A stretch of 45,117 bases of DNA from Elysia marginata (Eukaryota > Mollusca > Gastropoda > Plakobranchidae): positions 222,221 to 267,337 of the forward strand of contig BMAT01010352.1 in assembly GCA_019649035.1 (NCBI GenBank), given 5' to 3'. The notes under the pieces were generated by a model. That model saw nothing but the letters and a program-made list of their open reading frames with translations. It was not told the DNA's origin and made no database searches. This document shows, piece after piece, positions 23,801 to 35,800 of this stretch. The first letter of the stretch is position 1; the number at the start of each line of letters is the position of its first letter. The position numbers and the translations under genes were made by a program.

Positions 23801-26800
23801 TGCATACGTGCAATAAAAGTGGCCTTAAAATGTGGGAAGAAAAGCTTTTGTAATTATAATATTAATAATATTTACCTGTTCCATTTCTTCTCAAATTCAG
23901 TTGATTTTTAATACCAAATTATATTTTTTCAAAACAGTTGATTGAAAACTCATGATACCAACTGTTTATTTTCAAATTTACCTTANNNNNNNNNNNNNNN
24001 NNNNNNNNNNNNNNNNNNNNNNNNNNNNNNNNNNNNNNNNNNNNNNNNNNNNNNNNNNNNNNNNNNNNNNNNNNNNNNNNNNNNNNNNNNNNNNNNNNNN
24101 NNNNNNNNNNNNNNNNNNNNNNNNNNNNNNNNNNNNNNNNNNNNNNNNNNNNNNNNNNNNNNNNNNNNNNNNNNNNNNNNNNNNNNNNNNNNNNNNNNNN
24201 NNNNNNNNNNNNNNNNNNNNNNNNNNNNNNNNNNNNNNNNNNNNNNNNNNNNNNNNNNNNNNNNNNNNNNNNNNNNNNNNNNNNNNNNNNNNNNNNNNNN
24301 NNNNNNNNNNNNNNNNNNNNNNNNNNNNNNNNNNNNNNNNNNNNNNNNNNNNNNNNNNNNNNNNNNNNNNNNNNNNNNNNNNNNNNNNNNNNNNNNNNNN
24401 NNNNNNNNNNNNNNNNNNNNNNNNNNNNNNNNNNNNNNNNNNNNNNNNNNNNNNNNNNNNNNNNNNNNNNNNNNNNNNNNNNNNNNNNNNNNNNNNNNNN
24501 NNNNNNNNNNNNNNNNNNNNNNNNNNNNNNNNNNNNNNNNNNNNNNNNNNNNNNNNNNNNNNNNNNNNNNNNNNNNNNNNNNNNNNNNNNNNNNNNNNNN
24601 NNNNNNNNNNNNNNNNNNNNNNNNNNNNNNNNNNNNNNNNNNNNNNNNNNNNNNNNNNNNNNNNNNNNNNNNNNNNNNNNNNNNNNNNNNNNNNNNNNNN
24701 NNNNNNNNNNNNNNNNNNNNNNNNNNNNNNNNNNNNNNNNNNNNNNNNNNNNNNNNNNNNNNNNNNNNNNNNNNNNNNNNNNNNNNNNNNNNNNNNNNNN
24801 NNNNNNNNNNNNNNNNNNNNNNNNNNNNNNNNNNNNNNNNNNNNNNNNNNNNNNNNNNNNNNNNNNNNNNNNNNNNNNNNNNNNNNNNNNNNNNNNNNNN
24901 NNNNNNNNNNNNNNNNNNNNNNNNNNNNNNNTTACTTAGTTTTACTTATTACAATTCAAAGTAGTCCCCAATATGTCAACCATTTCACTTCAGTTTGATA
25001 TTTGTGTGTTCCCATCCTAATAATTATATATTTTTAAATAAATAATTTCTTTTAACTACATATAAAGTATCCTGCGACTTTAGAATTAGAAAACCGTCTG
25101 ACTTTAGTGTGGATTTTCATAAAGGGTGGTTTCATTATCATTTTTAAAACCACTTTAAATATTTTATTCATTTTAATTTTCTAAGAAAAGGAAAATAAAA
25201 AGCACATAGCTTTTTAAACCTAAGTCTTTTAATTGAGTAACATTATTTTTAAAAAAAGTGGGGGAGGCTGGTAAAACTTGAATTAATATCATTTTAACGC
25301 TAACAACCTTATATATTCTTGAACAAATAAAACCGTGTAATGTTAGTATGTAGGATATGGTGGGTATATTCCACGCACGCATGTAGCACGCTTTTTTATT
25401 TTAATTTTTAACTTGCAAATCCACATGTATAGCTCTGTTGTGACCCTTGCTGACCTTTTTGTTTAATCTTTGACTGTTAGGTCTCTTTGCGTATAGTGAA
25501 TAGCAGTTTCAAAAAAAAAAATTTCTGGCCATTATTTGAGTAAAATATTGATAATACTTTTGTTTTTATGTATGTTTATTAAGGTTATTTTGCGAATAAG
25601 GTTTTCATTGATAAACACAATTACTTTTTTTAACGGAACTGTGGTCAGTTTTAATCGTTTGTTGCTGTTTTTTTTTCTCTATAAAGTATCTTTTTTCGTT
25701 TTAGATTTTGCAATCTTTGAAGCTGCTACACAAAGCATGTGTGTTTGGTATTATTACGTCATTAATTTGTCTTTGAATTTTGTTTGTCAATTTTTCGTAT
25801 GTTAACACGTTTCGTATAAAACACGTTCTGTTTGAATCATGCATGTGTAATATTAGTTTATCTTCGTTGCACTTGCTATTGATTGTATCGAATTTGTTTA
25901 TATTGCTACCTATTCAAAACTGAAAAAAGGATCCTACTTTATCAGGTAATAATGTAGATACTAAGAACATCTTCAGTCTTTAGAATAAATTCTTAAAAGG
26001 CTTGTCTGTTCTTGAAAAACAACCCAAAGGAATGGAACGATGCAAACTTGGTGTGGACCCCGAGAGAATACAACGGTATTGATGAGTTCCTAGTGCCCTC
26101 AGAAGAGGTATGGAGACCGGACGTGGTTCTCTACGACAAGTGAGTCCCACCATACATGATAAAGACCTAGACTTAGAAAGCAGCGTTTCAATAAGGTTCC
26201 TGGTGTTTTTCTCATATGGGGCTTTTTCATGACCTTAAGAAATTCTTTAAGAGTAGCTCCTCATCAGGCAATGTTTTTAGACACAGATTCACCACAATAG
26301 CTCATACACCTCGCCCACAGAAGAGTTCGCCGGTATGCCCACAATTTTCAATTTTTCACACAAGAGATGTTAGCCGTTATAGTATTGATTCCCATTAGAA
26401 ATACTGTTGTTATTGTCTTCATTTTTATAGTATAACGCACAGGTTCTTCAAATAATCATGTCTCGCAAGCACCAGTCCGAAACACCCACATGTGACAGTT
26501 TTCATATTTGAAGAGTTGACAGTTGTACTAATGCGTTAATTATCTTAGTTCAAAAGTCACAGTTAAAACACTCCAGTTGTTAACACTATCCTCGTTCTCT
26601 GCCTGGGGTGTGGCGATAAAGGTACATGTAAACACGAAATGGGAAGAGCTTAAGGCTCTAAGCCACAAATTGAGTTTATTATTCATTGATATTGGCAATA
26701 TTTAGATCGATGTTGTGAAACCTGTTGTATTTGAACATGGTTGTGAAGTCTTACTCTTAGTAACATGTGATTTCTAATTATTTAAATTGTGTTTGCCTAC

Positions 26801-29800
26801 TCGTTTAGACCAGTAGATCTTCATAGACATCGGTTACAAGAATTAAATCTTATGTTGTAGATAACTGAATAGGATAAACAGAAAATTATATCTCTTAATA
26901 TAAAAATAGGTTGTTAGAAGTCGAGCCATGCCTTTCAATTGGACAGATAATGAATATAGACCTAATCATTTGTGATACACGGCTTTGTAGATTCTTTTCT
27001 TTATTCCAGAGTTTATCTTACAGCTTCAGTGATTGTTAGAAAATGTTGATGTTCACAAAACGTACATGCTCATACGGTCAAAATATAAGACTTTTCATTT
27101 CTAAATAACACGATAAAATGAAGAATTGTTTAGGAAGACATAGTTTATGGTTTCATTATTTTAATGAAATATACCTTTATAAATATTTTGTGATTAAGTT
27201 ATACAATTTTAATCGTGTAGGCAGACATTAACGGACCACAGCTAAAGGCTAGAGAGATGACACGGAAAGTCATAATGTGCAATTAGTCAGAAACCCTTTA
27301 TTTAGATTCCACAGTATTATCATGTCATTTAACAAAAGAAATCGTTTTGTTATGTCTTGTGATACAAAAAGAAAGTTACAAAACAGGCAATACCTAATAA
27401 CTTTCAAATTTGTCATTTGTTTCATTTGCACGTTTTTTTTTACTTTGAGTTTGATATCGTATGTTGTATTTATTGATTTTACATTTTTCTCAGCCGCTGG
27501 TTTGGTAAGAGATTAACAGATTTAGTGATACCATTTTTTAAATTTTTTTATTAATCTGAACAGTTGTATAAGTATGGTTTTATTAGTTTTTTTCAATATC
27601 ATTATTTTTCTCATAGTCTTGATTTATCATTTTCCCCTGTGTGGTTGTAACACAGAGGAATGGAACATCTAAACCTACGTAAACTAAAAGAAAGGAATTT
27701 TTTTTAATAATTTTCCCAATATTATCTTTGTTCCCTAAACTACTTAAATACAGGGTCCACTGTCGGACGCTATTGCCATCAATATTTCAGAATTTGTCAG
27801 CTTCGTTGAATTTCGCTAAGGCAAACGAATCCTTTATGAAATATTATAACTATATACTTACTTTGCCCTAACTAGTCTAAAACGTCAGATAGGACAGATA
27901 ATATCGTATTAGAGCTTCCTTACATGTTTAGGCGGTGACAAAAGGATAGATTTCATTATACAAGTACAAGCACAGAAGGTAAAAGTTTATTGCTAGTAGG
28001 TTCCCTTGTGCTGGTAGATCCATACACCACTTTATTTTCTTCTTGTTTGTGGACTCATCTCTTTTAATGGTGTGCACACACGTAAACTATGATTAACAAA
28101 ATAATGTCTACGAATCAGACAATGCCTACGCCATCTTCGTTAAGCGAATCATGTACACATTAACAACAATTATAAAATTTTTAAAGCTAGCCGGAACTAG
28201 CTATGATTATAGTCCTGATTTTTGTTTTGATGCTAAAGGATGCCCACCATACATTAGAATGTTTACACTTCCGGTTGTTGGAACTGTATTTTAGAATTGC
28301 CTCAACATTGGCCTTCTTTTAAAATAGGGGTTTTATTTTATTCTTTTTCTTTGTCATGGTGGTGTTTGCTGTGGGCAGTGCTGATGGCAACTACGAGGTG
28401 ACGCTGATGACTAAAGCGACCCTGCACTCCAACGGCAATGTGGTGTGGGAACCGCCAGCTATCTACAAGAGCTCCTGCACCATAAACGTCGAGTTCTTTC
28501 CCTTTGACGAGCAAAGGTAAACATCAGCGAGTAATTTCAAAAGAACTCGGAGAATAATATTATTGATTTTGTGTATTTTTTTCCTTTATAATTATAAACG
28601 TAGTTTCTGATTCATCGTTTCTCATGCAAAAATCCTTCTTCTCTCTGTACTGGTTTTCTTCTGCCTCTCTTTCTCTATTCTATTTCTTCCTCGCTCCTTT
28701 TCTCTGCGGCTACTTCTTTTCACCATCTTTTTAGGGGGACTTTTTTCTCTTGTTATGTACCTTCATCGCTTTTTTTTTTACGGTCTCTTTTTTACTTTCC
28801 ACCCTATCTTTAACCTCTGTTTTCTTTCTGAAAACTTCTATTTACCCTCTCTGTCTCTGTCTCTGTCTCTGTCTCGCTCTGTCTGTCTGTCTGTCTCTCT
28901 GTGTCTGTCTCTGTCTCACTAACTCTCTCTCTCTATGTGTCTCTCTCTCACTCTCTCTCGCCCTATCTAGCCGTTTTCTTCATTGTTTAAATATTTCTTT
29001 CGAACATAATCCTATTACCAACATAATGTCTTCTTATCATCCATTTTAAACAAGCCAAAGATTAAAGTTTTGTCTCTTTATGGGTAAAGCGGTATAGAAT
29101 ATGGTTGTGCCTGTCTTAAGACATGCTTTACTCGCAGGATTCTTGCATTGCCAGGTATTCACAAGCCCTCTGTTGCGCGATGCATATTATGTTTCTTAAT
29201 ATTTTTTGTTGTTACAACATTTTCACCGATTCAGTCACCATGGTAGATGGCACGTCAGTCATGTCTTCTCCACTTGTTGTATCTGCAATGGAAAACATTC
29301 AATAACACAATATTTTTATCATTATATTATCAGTGACAGCCTTAATTTTTGCTTCACGTCAAAAGTAGAAGGACCTACTTTGTATGATATTAAAATAGTG
29401 CAAAACTTAAACATCTTATCTTAGTATGTGATGCAGTCCTTACTCGTAATTATTCAAACTCCTTTTTTATTGGATCACCTCGTTTAAAATTATTAAAAAA
29501 AAATTGTTGAGAGGACGTAATCGGTAAACTTCCCGTAGAGTCATTAATTCTGTTATTTGTCATAAGAAAAATGTACATTTTCTAAATTTTCGTTAGCACT
29601 GCACTAAAGTTTATTCCATATATACATACATATACGCAAAGCTCTAATCGTTTCTGTTTGCTATATTAATGTTTGGCGTATGCAGGCAAATATTTATAAG
29701 TTAACATTTTATAACTGTGTAACGATTACCCTTTACAGAAGTTATCAAAAGAAACTGCAAATGATCTAGTCTGAATAAAACTTTTTTTCATAAAAAGTTG

Positions 29801-32800
29801 GATGGTTCCCATTTAACAATCAAGATATAGATTTAATTTGCCATAAAAGAAAAAATGCGTTTTACTGTCTTTTGAGTTACGAATATTACTACGCAGTTTA
29901 ATTTTAGTGCGTAAAATACAAGCGAAACTGAGTTGGGGGAAAATCTTCAGTTACCTGTACATTGTAGTTAAAAGCAATTAATTAATCACCCCAATGATAA
30001 TACGGTTGATATAAGTAATAATATCCCAAAACCATTTTTGCCACTTTCGTGAACAGTTTATTCTAATGACAGACATAACGTCTCTAACACTAAGTGCTAA
30101 TTAATGGCGGCTAAACTAAAGCTGCGGATTCAGAATTAAGGAACTTGAATTTTAATGTTTACCTTCTTTCCCACTCTCCTCTAAAAATTTAGCGTACGCA
30201 CTAAGTCATTATTACTTATAACTATAATTAAACTGTGCATGGAATGACTTACTGCTTCGCTTGGAAGTGCTGTAGGTCTTGTGGTGAGTTTTATCGCTGA
30301 GATCTGTCGATTCATAGCTTGAATCTTCACACCTTTTGGATCTAATGGAGGCGGACTGGCCAGCGAGCTCTTTAGCTTTACCCTGGATTTTGCGCTGGTT
30401 TTTACTGCTTGCAACCTCCATCACTCCATCGTTCATTCTTACCTCCAGGCCCTTGTTCCTGTTCCAAGTCTCAAGGCGATTAATAAGAAATTTGTTAGAA
30501 AAAGGTCTGGGCAGACCTCCTGCTCCGGAGTTCGATAGACCCGTCACAGCCAGACCTGGGCTTGGCTCGTTTTGCTCAGGATTCTTAGGCTTTCTTTTAA
30601 ATATCCCGGCCAGCCTCTGGAAAAAGGTAGGGGCTTCAGGCTCCTCCTCAACTGTCGTGTCCTCATCTTCTCCGGTTTTCTTGTCACTTACTGCAGCAAA
30701 GGTTAGTCGGTTTTTAAAAGGAAATGAGAATTCCTCCATTCCACTCAGATCTTTGCGAGTCGTCACTTTTGTTGATTGACTGGTTCCCTCTGACGTGTCA
30801 CTTTCCTCCTCCGAACTAGATGAGTCACTTGTGTCATCGCTCGTGCTTGAGTCCGAGTCGTCACGTGTCCGCCAAGATGTGTTTGTGTTGGTGACTGTGC
30901 TGCTGTCGCTGCTGGCGGAGGAAGATGTACTCGAAGTGGACTCTGGCTTTGATGAAGATGTGGAGGTAGCCGTCGAAGAAATTGGCTCTTTGCTAGAAGT
31001 TGAACCAAGACGATTGTCTTTTCTGGGGCCATACGCCTCATTGGACATCCACTTAACCCTTGTCGTTTCTTTCAGATATTTTATCCCTGCCATTGTCTTC
31101 GGACCCCCGGGCTGTGGCTCTGGGCTTAAGTAGATCGTGTCGGCCCTGATAGGAACGTTGCCTACACATACACGCTCACAGCTAGAAACAACCCGAACGA
31201 CGCTAGTTTGGCCTTCCGAGGCTGGTCTCGTTGTTGATGTGTGTGTGATTGTATTTTCTTGTTGGTCTTGGCTTGTATTGATCTCAGTGGAAACACCTGC
31301 GCCAATCGTCTCATTTGTTTCTGGGTTTTGACCAGCGGCGAACGTGTCTTGAGTGGTGCACTTTGTGTCGCCTTCCAAGTCAGACTTCAGGTCCTCCGAA
31401 ATACTAGAGCTCTCCGTTGTTTCATTCTTGCTCTGAATTTTATCTACCAAAGCCACCCGAGAACTTTCACTCTTTGTAGGATGTTGAATGCCATGGTGTC
31501 GTGCCAGCCACTTGGAAACGCGCTCTAAATCCACTTCATTTGGCGGTTTTAGCTTTTCGCCCTTAAAATTGGTCCATGACCACAGTTTTTTGCGAGCTTT
31601 GTCCAACATTCTCTTTCGCTTGTTTTCGTTCTCAATGTTTGTATTCTCATCTTCAGAGCTTTCACTCTCATCCGAAGTTTCGGTGTCTCCGCCGCCTTGA
31701 TTTGCCCACTTCTGATCATATAGCCTCACAGCTCGCCTGAAGCTTCTCATATTAGGAAACATTCCCCATTGTGAGTAACGGGGATCTATCCCCTTTGCCG
31801 CATCTTTAAGAATTCTTTTGCGTTGTTGGAGTAAAAGGTAGGCAACACCGATCCACATTAAAACCCCCAAGAACGCAATGCCTCCAATCATTAGAACAGC
31901 CTGGGGATACACAATTGAGCATAATATTAATGCTCCTTTTCTGATAAAATACAAAAACGGTCGAAAAGAATAATGATGGCGTTATTCAAGGGCGGCCGAG
32001 GTTACATTAAACAAATCCAATTACAAATATATTTAGAGTAAAAAAGCAAAAGGAGATAGATAAAAAATTATCCCAATTCTTTGGGCCGTAGAGGGTGTTT
32101 CCCCATTTAGATATCTCCTTCGCAAAAAAATGTTCTTTATTATTCGGGGACAGTTTTAAGTTATAAGATTTCAGTCTTTGAATGATAAAGTTCTAAATTA
32201 ATAGTGCAGCTTTTAATAGAAATAGGCTACCTGAAAGTTATTCAAAGTGATGCGTATATACTCTACGGTAGCTTTAATCAATAAGGGTTAAGTCATGATC
32301 AAAAACCTTATTTTTACATTTTACATTTGTACCAAGTGTCGATTTCAAAGGAAGCATAAAAAGCTGGTAAGTAACAGGTTCTAGTTTTCAAAAGGCTCTT
32401 ACTTTAATTGTTTCAGAGCAAAACTGCAGCGTTTTAACCCTGGTTGCCTTAACATTTTGAACATAATTATTACAATTATCCAAGTTTGTCCTTAACACTA
32501 CAAGCTGTGTAATAGCTGCCCTAGTTTCACTGACCTGCATGGGAGGAACCTCTGAATCTAAGGCGCCATGTTTCATTTCATCTAAGTCAATCTTGTATTG
32601 ACAAAGCGATCCATAGTACGATTCATCACACGTGAGACAAGTTCCCGAATAGGCATTGCACAAACGATGAAAGCACGATTTGCTACAATTGAAGAAGCAG
32701 TTTGCGCCATACCTGTTCTCGGGGCACGTCTCATTGCAATACGCGCCCATGAAACCGGATAAACAGCCTGCCTGACATTTTCCTGACTCGTGGTGGCACG

Positions 32801-35800
32801 GCTTGCCTTCGGCACAGGACGCCGGGCAGTGAGACAAACAGTCTTGTCCGTACATCTTGTCAGGGCACGGTTTTCCACAGAAAGCCCCAAAATATCCAGG
32901 TATGCAGCCTTCTGCGCATTGCCCATGAACGTGTTCACACCGAGCACCCTTACATGTGGTGCTACACTTGAGGCCACATAACTCTCCATAGAGTCCATGA
33001 GGACAAGTTTTGTTACAGTGATGTCCTGTATAACCCGGAGCGCAGGCTTGGCAACTCCCATTCTTTCTGAAACAATTTCCATGTAAACAGTTTTCTGGGC
33101 ATTTGAACTCACATTCAGACCCGTAGCTTCCGGCTGAGCACTGAAGACAAGCCCCGGATTCTGCGTGACATTCGCCTGAACAAGCAGGTGAGCATTGCTC
33201 GTGGCAAAATTTTCCCTTATACCCTGGTGCACAAGTGGAACACTTTTCGGATGCCGTCGCATTGCACTGGGGATTGAGACACATACCTTTACATTGTTCC
33301 GTGCATGTTCGGTTGCCTGGGCGGTCATCTAGAGTTTTAACTGTCTGTCCAGAAGTTGTAAGACAGGAAACACAGTCTTTTAATCTGTCCGTATTTGTAT
33401 CCTCACATGTGTTCAAACAAAGCTCCTGAAGTTTGTAGCACGTTGGAGTATCACAGAGACAGTGCGTATCGGATGTTAAGCTTTGGTTGCATGTGGCTTG
33501 CTCGACACCTACGTCTAGATCTAAATCTTGGAGACCTGTTTCCGCTGATTCCGAGCAATCTGGTGTACATGGTAATGAAGGAAAACATTCTTCCGCAAAA
33601 AACTCAGTGTATGTTTTCAGACTTGATTCTGCGACAAATGTGGGCATCAATAGAGTTACTATTAACAAAAGCGGTTGTTGCTTCATTTCAGTTTCTTGAG
33701 CTGGGACTTATGGTAAGCGTTTCATCTTGTTATGAAAAAACTACATCAGCAAAATATTTTTGCACGATTAATTTCTGCAAGATTCATTTCCGCTTTTTAC
33801 ACCACGATGAGTAGCTAGATCTTTTAGTGTACGCATTTTCTTGTAATATTTTGTTGGTGCGCAAGCTGGAAATAAAAATTTGAGTTAGATTTGTCGCAAA
33901 AGCGTTATTGTGTTGCCCTTTTATCTTATCTGCTCTAACCAAAGAGAATTGAATAGCGAGCAAGAGGGAGAACTGAGCCTAACTCTCTGTTACAGCAGTG
34001 CTAACAAAAGCGTATGCGAAAAGCCGGTAAACAAAGCATACCCCTAGTGGTTTAGTGGAGGCTTTTGTAATATGTGTGTTTGTACTTGCCGCTGTTATGT
34101 TTTGAATTTAACGGCTCGATTTCTGTTGCTATGCAGCCATGCGTATACGCTTAGCCAGCGTCGTTTGCTCTAACTAAATTGTTTAAAAGTATAATTTTTT
34201 TAAAAAGTAAAGTATATATGTCGGCTCAATCCAAGCATTTGAGTGAGTCTAGTCATTCTAGATCATCATAAGAGGAAGGGGAGGTTGGCTAAAGAAAATC
34301 AATTGAAACCATAAACAATGTCTCTTCGCAAATGTTTTTAACAGATGCATTCAACGTAAACGCTAATAAATAAAAATCCCTTACCCCTTATATATGTATC
34401 ATACACAAGGCCCGTGAGAACAGGAAGGCTGCCTATAAAGCCGGTTTGGACAGAAAGATGCAGGAGATTATAATTATTTCGAAAAGCATCTATCTGCTTC
34501 AGTAGTGATTGAAAGATTTAAAAGGTATGAAATTAGCAGTGTAGAGAAATAGGCTTTTTAGTGGAAATGCCCGAAATGCCATCCTTTAGTATGATTCGAA
34601 CCTGCGACTTGAAGATGCTTCGGCTCCCACCGTCTTGCCACTTAGAGAAACATAGCTTATACAATGTCGCCACGACGCTCCTTATACTTCAGTAGTGACA
34701 GGATTGGCATTACATTGTGCTAGGAGGACAAAAATTTTTAATTTTTTTGTGACGCAGATTCGTAGTTATTAAGAATGGTCCTCTCATATCATAGAATGTT
34801 ATTGATTAGCTACATCAGATATATAAAATATGTACATTTACTTGTCTTTTTTTTTTTTTGCTTTTTTTCTGATACAATAAAAGCAAATTTCCCTAATGAT
34901 AGGACAAATGAAGGTAATGTTGTCTTACCTTATCCTATATCACAACAGTTGTCTCTGCCCACAAAAACGTAAAACTATGGCAGGGGTTATGGTTAGAAAG
35001 CAAATGGTTAACGAACAGACAAAAATAGACAACTGTGTTTGGAAGTCATAAACTCTGGTCACATTATTTCAATCAAAATGAAAGATGAGAGACTCAGTGC
35101 ACATTTACGCGAAACCTTAGATTGCCATGGTAGTGAAGATAGTGGAACTATAAGTGTACCAAAGTATCTCCAGTACGAAGCAATTTTCCTGATTCTCTTA
35201 GACACCGAACGTCAGCTAAACATTTCAGAATATGGTGAGATTTCGATAGTTGAAAGGTACCTTTGTAAGTTTTTAATTCAATCTAACAGACGTTGAAACT
35301 TTATCGAAAAAGTTTCAACAATTCCATTTTCTGTTGTCAATTTTACTGATCTTAACACTTAAGTAATGCCCTTTTTTGCAAACGTGGGAATGTACAAGAA
35401 CTAAGATGACTCTTTGACCTTTTAAGCAAAGGATAAAAAGTTAGAATGACGTTCAACTGTTCTTCGTTTTGGATCATTATACTTGACGGTTATTTGGTAT
35501 ATGTCAATACCAAATATAAAGATTGCCAAGGTTGCGTTTCGTGATTTTCATTCAACAGTCAAATAATTATGTAATATGAAGGTAAACTCTAGATCTCAAA
35601 CGACAGTTGGTATCACATCGGACACTTTTCCTAGTGTAAGGGAAGGGATGTTTTTTGGGTGGTAAGCAAAACAAAAAAATATAAAAAAGACGTTCTTGCA
35701 TCTTGAGAGATGAGGCGCGCATGCACAGCTATTTATGCTATATAGGCTACATATATCTGAACTGTATGAGATGTGCCTGTGAAACCATGGGCAACCACGA

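Larger units (their letters stand above)
20867..26029 (+). other. nAChR intron (5.2 kb), includes gap
   Basis: GT...AG intron between the 45-nt and 110-nt exons. It holds a T30 run (21581-21609), degenerate SINE heads at about 21935-22240, three 18-base TTTCGGTTT-type repeats at 23430-23483 and the 946-base gap. The acceptor side is A-rich (AACCCAAAG) with a weak pyrimidine tract. No alternative exon was seen. Confidence 0.8.

Noticed and set aside
23942-24998. Frames of 340 and 348 codons
   Set aside because: Almost entirely N; artefacts of the assembly gap.
30336-31133. Leu- and Ser-rich + strand frames of 147 and 112 codons
   Set aside because: They are reverse complements of the Ser/Thr- and acid-rich tail of the nested gene.
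32582-33328. 248-codon - strand frame overlapping the EGF exon
   Set aside because: It is a shadow of the EGF-repeat exon in a shifted frame, with no signal peptide or domain pattern.
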